Source: Hymenobacter chitinivorans DSM 11115
Lineage (GTDB): Bacteria; Bacteroidota; Bacteroidia; Cytophagales; Hymenobacteraceae
Direction of reading: 5' to 3'
DNA: 64,000 nucleotides
Assembly: GCF_002797555.1 (NCBI RefSeq)
Contig: NZ_PGFA01000002.1
Location: 434,001 to 498,000 of the forward strand
In this document: piece by piece, positions 27,816 through 34,640 of the stretch
Layout: every line of letters starts with the position of its first letter
Position numbering within the stretch: position 1 is the first letter of the stretch
The notes under the pieces: model-generated
The model's database searches: none
What the model saw: the letters and a program-made list of their open reading frames with translations, nothing else
Told to the model about the DNA's origin: nothing
Program-made: the position numbers and the translations under genes

Positions 27816-28139
27816 TCAATAGACCGGCACCGTGGGGTCGACGCGCACCGACCAGGCGTGGATGCCGCCGCGCAGGTTGAGCAAATTCGTCAGGCCGTGG
27901 CGGTGCTGCAAAAACGACAGGGCCTGGGCCGAACGGACGCCGTGGTGGCAAATCAGAACCACGGGCTGGTCGGTGGGCACTTCTTCCCAGCGCCGGGCAA
28001 TTTCGCCCAGGGGAATCAGCTGGCTGCCCGAAAGCTGGCAATAATCGAATTCCATGGGCTCCCGCACGTCGAGCAGGTGCAGGGCCTCACCCTGTTGGAG
28101 GCGGGCGTGCAGGTCTTCGGGAGTTATTTCGGGGAGCAT
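27816..28139 (-). CDS. rhodanese-like domain protein
   Basis: The 107-residue product is a single rhodanese domain. It has LLDVREPMEFDYCQLSG at the N-terminal strand and the active-site loop ICHHGVRSAQ, with the catalytic Cys and the Arg that stabilises the persulfide. Single-domain rhodaneses transfer sulfane sulfur; the acceptor is unknown. ATG 28139 is used. It is 22 bp upstream of the hrpB frame on the same strand and divergent from pnuC. Confidence 0.92.
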   Translation of the reverse strand: MLPEITPEDLHARLQQGEALHLLDVREPMEFDYCQLSGSQLIPLGEIARRWEEVPTDQPVVLICHHGVRSAQALSFLQHRHGLTNLLNLRGGIHAWSVRVDPTVPVY

Positions 28140-28192
28140 AGCGCGGGGCGGGCAAAAGTGAGCAGAGTCCGTAAAATTAGCGGGTGACTGGT

Positions 28193-28200
28193 TAGCTTTG
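28193..28200 (+). promoter_or_regulatory. -7 promoter box of pnuC
   Basis: TAGCTTTG fits TAnnTTTG exactly, 61 bp upstream of the TTG start of pnuC. No clear -33 TTTG is seen. Confidence 0.5.
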
Positions 28201-28260
28201 GCCTTTGCCGGGCTTGCGGGTCCGGATTAAACCCGAATTTGCCGCCAAACGCCGCTGCCG

Positions 28261-28890
28261 TTGCTACATTCCCTGTACGAGTTCTGGACTTCCGCCGCGG
28301 GCAACTCCCCGCTGGAATGGGTGGCCGTCATTACCGGTTTTGCCTGCGTGTGGCTGGCGGCCCGCGAGTCGCTCTGGAATTTCCCGGTGGCCATTTTCAG
28401 CTGCGCCCTGTTTGCGGTGGTGTATTTCCGCAGCCAGCTCTACTCCGACAGTATCCTGCAGGGTTTCTTCATCCTGATGAGCGTGTACGGCTGGTACGAA
28501 TGGCTCTACGGCGGCACCCGCAACACGGCCCTGCTCGTGACGCGCACCCGGCCCCGGGAGTGGGCGGTGGTTATCGTCGGCGTGACGGTGTTTACCCTGG
28601 GCTTCGGCTATTACTTGCAGCACTACACCGATGCGGCCCTGCCGCACTGGGACAGTTTTACCACCGCCGCCAGCCTGGGCGCCCAGTATTTGCTTACCCG
28701 CAAGCGGCTCGAAAACTGGCTGATCTGGCTGGTGGTCGACCTGATTTACGTGCCCATCCTCTGGTATAAGCAGCTCTATCCGACCAGCGGGCTGTACGCC
28801 GTGTACCTGATTCTGGCCGCCTACGGCTACGTGGAGTGGCGCCGGGCCGCCCGCGCGGCGGCAGCCTCCACCGAAACCCCCGTTGCCTGA
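28261..28890 (+). CDS. pnuC: PnuC-family vitamin transporter
   Basis: PnuC transporters carry nicotinamide riboside across the inner membrane, trapped by phosphorylation; close relatives (PnuT) carry thiamin. The 209-residue product has about seven membrane helices, with ESLWNFPVAIFSCALFAVVYF, SVYGWYEWLYG and ENWLIWLVVDLIYVPILWYK as family signatures. The start is TTG 28261, since an in-frame TAA lies at 28228-28230 and no ATG is near. Its stop codon overlaps the ATG of the next gene by 1 bp, so translation is coupled to a riboside kinase-like protein. This supports a nicotinamide riboside role. A TPP riboswitch-controlled receptor lies 2.5 kb downstream, so a thiamin role is the alternative. 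Confidence 0.9.
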   Translation: MLHSLYEFWTSAAGNSPLEWVAVITGFACVWLAARESLWNFPVAIFSCALFAVVYFRSQLYSDSILQGFFILMSVYGWYEWLYGGTRNTALLVTRTRPREWAVVIVGVTVFTLGFGYYLQHYTDAALPHWDSFTTAASLGAQYLLTRKRLENWLIWLVVDLIYVPILWYKQLYPTSGLYAVYLILAAYGYVEWRRAARAAAASTETPVA

Positions 28891-29438
28891 TGCTGCGCGT
28901 AGCTCTTACCGGCCCCGAATCGACGGGCAAAACCACGCTCAGCCGCCAGCTGGCCGAACATTACCAGACCACCTGGGCCCCGGAATACGCCCGCAGCTAC
29001 CTGGAAACCCACGGGCCCAGCTACACCCTCGACGACCTAAACGTCATTGCCCGCGGGCAGGTGGCGGCCGAGGAAGAAGCCGCGGCCCGGGCCCACCGCG
29101 TCGTGTTCTGCGACACCGACCTGCTCGTTATCAAGGTCTGGGCCGAACACGCCTTTGGACAGTGCCCGGAGTGGGTCAAGCAGCGCATCGAGCAGCAGCA
29201 CTACGATTTGGTGCTGCTGCTGGGCGTAGACATTCCCTGGGAGGCCGACCCGCTGCGGGAGCACCCCCACCACCGCCAGTATTTCTACTCCATTTACCAG
29301 GCCGAGCTCAGCAGCCTGATGTCCAACTACGCCGAAATCAGCGGCACGCCGGAGCAGCGGCTGGAGCAGGCCTGCTTTTTCGTGGATGCCCTGCTGGCTG
29401 ATACCAAACCCGCCGCGGCTCGTACTGGGTTAGTGTAA
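28890..29438 (+). CDS. NadR-like nicotinamide riboside kinase
   Basis: The 182-residue product matches the kinase half of NadR: P-loop GPESTGKTTL at the N-terminus, EYARSYLETHG, and the FCDTDLLVIKVWAEHAFG substrate strand. It lacks the NadR adenylyltransferase and DNA-binding parts. The start overlaps the pnuC stop (ATGA arrangement). It would phosphorylate nicotinamide riboside to NMN after PnuC import, trapping it for NAD synthesis. A thiamin-related kinase role cannot be excluded, but the motif set fits riboside kinase better. Confidence 0.88.
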   Translation: MLRVALTGPESTGKTTLSRQLAEHYQTTWAPEYARSYLETHGPSYTLDDLNVIARGQVAAEEEAAARAHRVVFCDTDLLVIKVWAEHAFGQCPEWVKQRIEQQHYDLVLLLGVDIPWEADPLREHPHHRQYFYSIYQAELSSLMSNYAEISGTPEQRLEQACFFVDALLADTKPAAARTGLV

Positions 29439-29461
29439 AACCCGATGTAGTTAGCCCATTC

Positions 29462-30349
29462 ATGAAGTACACGCTCGAAAACGACCAGTGCCGCGTGGTA
29501 GTGAACCGCCACGGCGCCGAGCTGAGCAGCTTAGTGCGCAAAGACCTGCCCGAAATAGCCGACCTGGAATATATCTGGCCCGCCGACCCGGCCGTGTGGG
29601 GCCGCCACGCCCCGGTGCTGTTTCCCATCGTGGGCCGCCTGCCCAACGACACTTATCTGCACCAGGGCCAGGAATACACATTGTCCCAGCACGGCTTTGC
29701 CCGGGACCGGGAGTTTGCCCTGGTCGAGCAAACCGAAGAGGCGCTGACCTTCGAGCTGCAGGCCGACGAAGCCAGCCGGGCCGCGTACCCGTTCGAGTTC
29801 GTGCTGCGCATCCGCTACCAGCTGCGCGGCTTGCAGCTCACCGTGAAGTGGGAAGTAACCAACCCCGCCGCCGCCGAGGAGCTACTGTTCAGCATCGGGG
29901 CCCACCCGGCGTTCCGCTGCCCGCTGATGCCGGAGGAGAAGTTCGAGGACTACTTTTTCCACTTCGACCACCCCGTGACGTTGGAGCGCCACTTGCTGCA
30001 GGGCGGCCTGCTCACGGGCCAAACGGCGCCCGTATTGCACGAGGAAACCGAAATGCCCCTGACCTACGAGCTGTTTGCCCAGGATGCGCTGGTGTTTAAG
30101 CACTTCGACTTTACCCACCTCACCCTGCGCAGCTTCGCCTCCGACCGGGCCGTGCGCCTGCGCTTCGACGGCTTTCCCTTCCTGGGCCTCTGGACAAAAG
30201 AAAAAGGCGCGCCCTTCGTGTGCGTGGAGCCCTGGCAGGGCATAGCCGGCGCGGTGGGCGGCCCGGTAGAGCTGGCCGACAAAGAAGGCATCCTGACGCT
30301 GCGGCCCGGCCAAACCTACGCGGCGGAGTATTCCATTGCCGTAGTTTAA
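29462..30349 (+). CDS. aldose 1-epimerase family protein
   Basis: The 295-residue product belongs to the GalM/YeaD/LacX-like superfamily, which interconvert alpha and beta sugar anomers. It has RHGAELSSLVRKD and LEYIWPADPAVWGRHAPVLFP near the N-terminus, FARDREF, the conserved IGAHPAFRCPL with the substrate His, and CVEPWQG near the end. The divergence from classical GalM fits the LacX-like branch (hexose-6-phosphate type), but the substrate is not determined. It lies 23 bp after the kinase gene on the same strand and may be co-transcribed. Confidence 0.85.
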   Translation: MKYTLENDQCRVVVNRHGAELSSLVRKDLPEIADLEYIWPADPAVWGRHAPVLFPIVGRLPNDTYLHQGQEYTLSQHGFARDREFALVEQTEEALTFELQADEASRAAYPFEFVLRIRYQLRGLQLTVKWEVTNPAAAEELLFSIGAHPAFRCPLMPEEKFEDYFFHFDHPVTLERHLLQGGLLTGQTAPVLHEETEMPLTYELFAQDALVFKHFDFTHLTLRSFASDRAVRLRFDGFPFLGLWTKEKGAPFVCVEPWQGIAGAVGGPVELADKEGILTLRPGQTYAAEYSIAVV

Positions 30350-30361
30350 CCAGCCGCCCCA

Positions 30362-30781
30362 ATGACTACGCCCTCAGTTGCCATTCGCCCCATTACCCCC
30401 GAGCAGACCTACCCGCTGCGCCACGCGGTACTCTGGCCCGATAAGCCTCGGGAGTATGTGCAGGTCGAAAATGACGGAGCTGGCTACCATTTCGGCGCTT
30501 TTCTGGGCGAGGAGCTGGTAGCCGTTATTTCCCTGTTCGTGGATGCCGGGCAGGCCCGCTTCCGCAAGTTTGCCACCGCGCCCGAGTGGCAAAAGCAGGG
30601 CATTGGCTCCCGGTTGCTGGAGCGCGTCATGCAGGAGGCCCGGCAGCTGGGCGCCGGCCAGCTGTGGTGCGACGCCCGCCAAGATGCTGCGGCCTTTTAC
30701 CAGCGCTTTGGCATGGTGGGCGAAGGGCCGGTATTTTACAAAGGCGACATTCCTTACCAGCGCATGCGCGTCGGGCTGTAG
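30362..30781 (+). CDS. GNAT family N-acetyltransferase
   Basis: The 139-residue product is a single GNAT domain. The acetyl-CoA loop is clear in FATAPEWQKQGIGSRLLERVMQEAR (Q/RxxGxG/A as QKQGIG), and the C-terminal FYQRFGMVGEGPVFYKGDIPYQRM fits small GNATs of the ElaA/YjcF type. Start ATG 30362 lies 12 bp after the epimerase gene. The substrate is unknown. A long hairpin follows. Confidence 0.88.
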   Translation: MTTPSVAIRPITPEQTYPLRHAVLWPDKPREYVQVENDGAGYHFGAFLGEELVAVISLFVDAGQARFRKFATAPEWQKQGIGSRLLERVMQEARQLGAGQLWCDARQDAAAFYQRFGMVGEGPVFYKGDIPYQRMRVGL

Positions 30782-30818
30782 CCGAAGTAGCGCGAAGCTG
30801 CCGCTACCAAAAGCACGA

Positions 30819-30895
30819 AAAAGCGGCCTTTTCACCCGGTTGCTTCCGGTATCAGCCACGATGAACCGGGAGCAGCAGGGCAGAAAGGCCGCTTT
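30819..30895. terminator. long hairpin between convergent genes
   Basis: AAAGCGGCCTTT and AAAGGCCGCTTT pair over about 50 nt, and inside them CCCGGTT pairs with AACCGGG. It lies between the GNAT gene and the convergent small gene. It may terminate both, although the loop is larger than usual. Confidence 0.55.
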
Positions 30896-30912
30896 GCTTT
30901 GTATAAGCGGCG

Positions 30913-31155
30913 CTAGAGCGTAATTGTTTCCAGGGGCCGCACCGGGGTGCTGGGGCGGCCGTAGTCGGGCTCCCAGTCGTTGATGGGCCGGGAAATGCCC
31001 GGCGGCAGGTCGAGGTCGGGCAGGCCGTCGTCGAGCGGCTCGCCCCCGTCGTCGTCGCCGTCGGTGTAGGGCGGGTGCTGGTAGCGGTGGCGCGGAGCCA
31101 CGATGAAGTAAGCCAAAATGGCAAATACCACGAGCGTGTAGATGAGACTGATCAT
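30913..31155 (-). CDS. small membrane-anchored protein, 80 aa
   Basis: The frame is open from 31419, but the ATG at 31155 gives a clean product: an N-terminal membrane helix (LIYTLVVFAILAYFIVA) followed by an acidic, Pro-rich tail. I do not recognise a family. The tail (DGDDDGGEPLDDGLPDLDLP) is probably cytoplasmic or periplasmic and disordered. The upstream part of the open frame overlaps the divergent promoter region, so I do not include it. Function unknown. Confidence 0.6.
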   Translation of the reverse strand: MISLIYTLVVFAILAYFIVAPRHRYQHPPYTDGDDDGGEPLDDGLPDLDLPPGISRPINDWEPDYGRPSTPVRPLETITL

Positions 31156-31325
31156 GGCCGCAACTGGTAAAAAAGACGACGCGAACAAAGCAGAGCCGGC
31201 AGGCTGTATCTGGCTAACGAAGCGGGCGGGGCGGATGTTTTCGGAAGCCGTAATTTTTCTGGCCCGGTCATTAGCTGTTCTAATATAGTTGATTGTCAGG
31301 CGAAAGTAAAGGGAAAGGCCGTTGA

Positions 31326-31357
31326 TTTGGAACTCCCTTGCCGGGGCTCTAGCTTTG
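31326..31357 (+). promoter_or_regulatory. promoter of the TPP-riboswitch/TonB-receptor transcript
   Basis: TTTG at 31326-31329, 20 bp, then TAGCTTTG at 31350-31357, an exact match to the Bacteroidota promoter pattern. The riboswitch begins about 10 bp downstream. Confidence 0.75.
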
Positions 31358-31367
31358 CAGCTTAGTT

Positions 31368-31455
31368 TTAGGGGTGCCCCACCAGCGGCTTGCTGCCGTG
31401 GGGCTGAGATCATACCCATTGAACCTGCCCGGGTAATGCCGGCGAAGGGAACAAA
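31368..31455 (+). promoter_or_regulatory. TPP riboswitch (THI element)
   Basis: The conserved THI sequence elements are present in order: GGGGTGCCCC at the 5' side, a P3-like stem (CCCCAC with GTGGGG), GCTGAGA, TACCC, GAACCTG, GGGTAATGCC, and GCGAAGGGAA at the 3' side. This aptamer binds thiamin pyrophosphate and represses its downstream gene. Between the aptamer and the TonB receptor start, a GCGCC/GGCGC stem (31481-31497) is followed by a T-rich run (31511-31523), which may be the expression platform. Confidence 0.95.
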
Positions 31456-31529
31456 CGATCCACGAACGTGAAAACCTGCTGCGCCGACCCCTGGCGCCGG
31501 GCCCGTTCCACTTTTTCTTTTTTCACTCC

Positions 31530-34028
31530 TTGAAAAATTTATTGGTTTTGGGAAGCGCCGCCCTGGCGTTGCCCTTCCTGACGCCCCAGGCTGCCTGGGC
31601 CCAGGGCCCCGTGGCCGGCACCGTGACGGATGCCCGCACCGGCACCGCCCTGCCCGGCGCCACAGTTCTGCTCGATGGCGCCGTCGTGGGGGCTACGGAT
31701 GCTACGGGGGCATTTGCGGTGCCCGCCGTACCGGCCGGCGCCCACGAGCTGCGCATCACCTTTCTGGGCTACGACGCCTTGCGCCAGCCCCTGCAGGGCC
31801 AGGCCGCTGAGCAGCGCCTCACGCTCGGGCTGCGCTCGGGCGGCATCCTGACCGGGGAGGCCCTGGTCACGGCCTCGCGGGCCAACGACCGGACCGCCAC
31901 AGCCTACACCAACGTGAGCAAAGAGGAGCTGGCCCGGCGCAATTTCGGCCAGGACATTCCCTACCTGCTCGACCAGACGCCCTCGGTGGTCGTCAACTCC
32001 GACGCCGGGGCGGGCGTGGGCTACACCGATATCCGCATCCGGGGCACCAGCAACACGGGCATCAACATGACCATCAACGGGGTGCCGCTGAACGATGCGG
32101 AGTCGCACGGCTCGTTCCTGGTGAATTTGCCCGACCTGGCTTCGTCCATCAGCAGCCTGCAGGTGCAGCGCGGGGTGGGTACCAGCCAGAACGGCGGGGC
32201 CGCTTTCGGGGCCAGCATCAACGTCTCGACCCTGGAAAACCGGACCGAGGCCTACGGCGAAACCCAGAACAGCGCGGGTTCCTTCAACACCTGGAAAAAT
32301 ACCGTGCAGTTTGGCACTGGTCTGCTGGGCCGGCACTTTACCGTGGATGGCCGCCTCTCGCGCATCGCCACCGACGGCTACATGAACCGGGCGGCGTCGG
32401 ATCTGAAGTCGTACTACCTCTCGGCGGGCTTCCAGGCCAAGAATACGCTGGTCAAGTTCATTACCTTCTCGGGCCGCGAGAAAACCTACCAGGCCTGGAA
32501 CGGCGTGCCCGAGCCCCTTATTACCGGCAACCGGCAGCTGCTCCAGCAGTTCATCGACAACGGGGAGCTGAGCGAGGCCGACGCCGCCCGGGGCCTGCAG
32601 GAAGGCCGGCGCTACAGCTACTACACCTACGATAACCAGACCGACAACTACCAGCAGAACCACTACCAGCTCCACCTGGCGCAGGGGCTGGGCCCGGACT
32701 GGAACATCGGCGCGGCCCTGCACCTGACCCGCGGCTTTGGCTACTACGAAAGCTATAGGGCCAACCGCAAGCTGGTGGACTACAACCTGCCCAACGTGGT
32801 TATCGGCTCCGAAACCATTAAGCGCACCAACCTGGTGGACCGCAAGTGGCTCGACAACTACTTCTACGGCGGCACCTTTGCCCTCAACTACCAGCCCCGC
32901 GCCAACGACAAGCTGCAAGCCACCCTGGGCGGGGCCTGGAACCAGTTTACCAACGACCACTACGGCGAGGTAATCTGGGCCCAATACGCCTCCACGGGCA
33001 ACATTCGCCACCGCTACTACTTCAACGACGCCCTCAAAACCGACTACAACGCCTACGCCCGCGCCACCTACCTGGTGCTGCCCCAGCTGAGCTTGTACGG
33101 CGACTTGCAGGTGCGGCGCATCCGGTACGACATCGACGGGGTGGAGGGGCAAAACCGCGACGTGACGACCCGGGAAAAGTACCTGTTCGTTAACCCCAAG
33201 GCCGGCGCGACCTTCACCGTGGCCGAGGGCCAGCAGCTCTACGCCAGCTTTGCCCGCGGGCAGCGGGAGCCGGTGCGCTCCGACTTCACCGACCGGCCCG
33301 CCGGGCAGCCCAAGGCCCGGGCCGAGCGGCTCAACGACTTTGAGGGCGGCTACCGCCTCAACCGCCCGAATACGGACTTGTTGGGTCCCAACACGGCCCT
33401 GCACCTGGAGGCCAACTACTTCTACATGCAGTACCGCAACCAGCTGGTAGCCACCGGCCGCCTCGACTCGGTGGGCAATGCCCTGCGCACCAACGTGGAC
33501 CGCAGCTACCGCACGGGCGTGGAGCTGACCGGCTTTGCCGGCCTGAACGACAAACTCAGCCTGAGCTCCACGCTGACGCTGAGCCGCAACCGGATTCTGG
33601 GCTTCCGGGAGGTAATCTACAACGCCGATTATGAGCCCGTCCAGGCCACCGAGGCCCGCACGACTACCATTTCGTATTCGCCCAGTGTCGTTTCGGCCCA
33701 CACGCTGGAGGGGCAACCCGTGAAAGGCCTGCGCCTGGCTTTGCTCTACAAAACCGTCAGTGAGCAGTTTCTCGACAACACGGCCAGCGCCGCCAAGCGC
33801 ATTGCGCCCTATCAGGTGCTCGACTTCCGGGTGCGCTACAGCATCCGGCCGGTGTTCGTGAAGGAAATCGAGCTGGGCCTGCTGGTGAATAACGTGCTGA
33901 ACCGCGAGTACGTGGCCAACGGCTACACCTACGGCTACCCCGGCGCCGACGGCCGCCAGCAGATTTTCAACTTCTACTTCCCCCAGGCCACCCGCAACTT
34001 CCTGGCCTCGGTCGGCGTGAAGTTTTAA
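31530..34028 (+). CDS. TonB-dependent receptor, probable thiamin uptake
   Basis: The 832-residue product is an outer-membrane receptor for active, TonB-driven uptake. It has a signal peptide (LALPFLTPQAAWAQ), a carboxypeptidase-regulatory-like domain at about residues 25-100 (VAGTVTDARTGTALPGATVLL), a plug domain at about 115-225 (DIPYLLDQTPSVVVNSDAG, IRIRGTSNTGINMTINGVPL), and a 22-strand barrel ending in NFLASVGVKF. The start is a TTG at 31530; no in-frame ATG is nearby. The upstream TPP riboswitch implies thiamin or a precursor as substrate, as recalled for the 'OMR1' receptors of Bacteroidota. A terminator follows. Confidence 0.95.
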   Translation: MKNLLVLGSAALALPFLTPQAAWAQGPVAGTVTDARTGTALPGATVLLDGAVVGATDATGAFAVPAVPAGAHELRITFLGYDALRQPLQGQAAEQRLTLGLRSGGILTGEALVTASRANDRTATAYTNVSKEELARRNFGQDIPYLLDQTPSVVVNSDAGAGVGYTDIRIRGTSNTGINMTINGVPLNDAESHGSFLVNLPDLASSISSLQVQRGVGTSQNGGAAFGASINVSTLENRTEAYGETQNSAGSFNTWKNTVQFGTGLLGRHFTVDGRLSRIATDGYMNRAASDLKSYYLSAGFQAKNTLVKFITFSGREKTYQAWNGVPEPLITGNRQLLQQFIDNGELSEADAARGLQEGRRYSYYTYDNQTDNYQQNHYQLHLAQGLGPDWNIGAALHLTRGFGYYESYRANRKLVDYNLPNVVIGSETIKRTNLVDRKWLDNYFYGGTFALNYQPRANDKLQATLGGAWNQFTNDHYGEVIWAQYASTGNIRHRYYFNDALKTDYNAYARATYLVLPQLSLYGDLQVRRIRYDIDGVEGQNRDVTTREKYLFVNPKAGATFTVAEGQQLYASFARGQREPVRSDFTDRPAGQPKARAERLNDFEGGYRLNRPNTDLLGPNTALHLEANYFYMQYRNQLVATGRLDSVGNALRTNVDRSYRTGVELTGFAGLNDKLSLSSTLTLSRNRILGFREVIYNADYEPVQATEARTTTISYSPSVVSAHTLEGQPVKGLRLALLYKTVSEQFLDNTASAAKRIAPYQVLDFRVRYSIRPVFVKEIELGLLVNNVLNREYVANGYTYGYPGADGRQQIFNFYFPQATRNFLASVGVKF

Positions 34029-34070
34029 TATGCTACCGTGGGGACTGTGCTGATGTGCTAAGGCAAAAGG

Positions 34071-34111
34071 CGTGTCCTTGCGAGGCGCCGCCGAAGCCAT
34101 CCGTCCTCTGC
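34071..34111. repeat. relic of a dispersed repeat
   Basis: TCCTTGCGAGGCGCCGCCGA, then AGCCATCCGTCCTCTGC, resembles in my recollection a dispersed element ('TTGCGAGG...GAAGCAATCCGTCCTC') common in Bacteroidota intergenic DNA. It is degenerate here and has no intact hairpin. Low confidence. Confidence 0.3.
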
Positions 34112-34136
34112 GCAGCACAGCCCATCCTTTTACCAG

Positions 34137-34172
34137 AAAGCCCTTTCCTGTTAACAACGGGAAAGGGCTTTT
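34137..34172 (+). terminator. TonB receptor terminator
   Basis: AAAGCCCTTTCC pairs with GGAAAGGGCTTT around 11 nt and is followed by T residues, 109 bp beyond the receptor stop codon. Confidence 0.85.
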
Positions 34173-34234
34173 GCATGCACTACCGCCTCCCGTAGCCTGG
34201 CACGCCCGTGCGCCGGCCTTCCCGTTGCCATTTT

Positions 34235-34603
34235 GCCCGTGGGACGTACGTCCCACGGGCTCCAAGCCGTCCGGGAGGCCTCGGGACGTACGTCCCAAGG
34301 CCTCCGAGCTGTCCGGAAGGGCATTGCACGTACGTCCCAAGGCCTTCACGGTACCTTGGAGGGCATTGCACGTACGTCCCAAGGCCTCCGAGCTGCCGGG
34401 AAGGGCGTAACACGCGCGTACCGAGGCCTCCAAGCTCCTTGGAAGGGCGCAGTACGCGCGTACTACGGCCTCCGAGCTGTTTGGAAGGGCGCAGTACGCG
34501 CGTACTATGGCCTCCGAGCCATCAGTTTGGCCCCAACACGTGCGTACTGCGCCCATCTGGGGAGCAGAAAGGCCGTGGTACGCGCGTACCACGGCCTTTC
34601 TGC
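34235..34603. repeat. array of nine palindromes phased at exactly 42 bp
   Basis: Palindrome centres lie between the base pairs at 34247/34248, 34289/34290, 34331/34332, 34373/34374, 34415/34416, 34457/34458, 34499/34500, 34541/34542 and 34583/34584, a constant spacing of 42 bp. Cores are ACGTACGT in units 1-4, ACGCGCGT in 5-7 and 9, and the imperfect ACGTGCGT in 8. Between cores the consensus contains AGGCCTCCGAGCTG and GGAAGGGC. Unit 1 extends to a 26-bp perfect palindrome and unit 9 to a 40-bp one. The array is between two convergent genes. It makes frames open on both strands because 42 is a multiple of three; I do not call these coding. Confidence 0.95.
34564..34603. repeat. 40-bp perfect palindrome capping the 42-bp array
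   Basis: GCAGAAAGGCCGTGGTACGC is followed directly by its exact reverse complement, so it is a 40-bp palindrome with no loop. Its centre is in register with the array. It lies 37 bp from the stop codon of the APC permease gene and could fold into a hairpin in that transcript. Confidence 0.9.
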
Positions 34604-34640
34604 ATTAGCACATCAGCCCATTCAAACCACATTCCCCACA

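Noticed and set aside
31539..34592. A 1017-codon open frame on the minus strand opposite the TonB receptor
   Set aside because: The receptor on the plus strand has full domain structure and a riboswitch; the antisense frame is a by-product of GC-rich codon use and the 42-bp repeats, and has no domain.
34173..34640. CRISPR array
   Set aside because: The 42-bp units have no alternating repeat and unique spacer pattern, and no cas gene is present; spacers between cores are themselves repeats.
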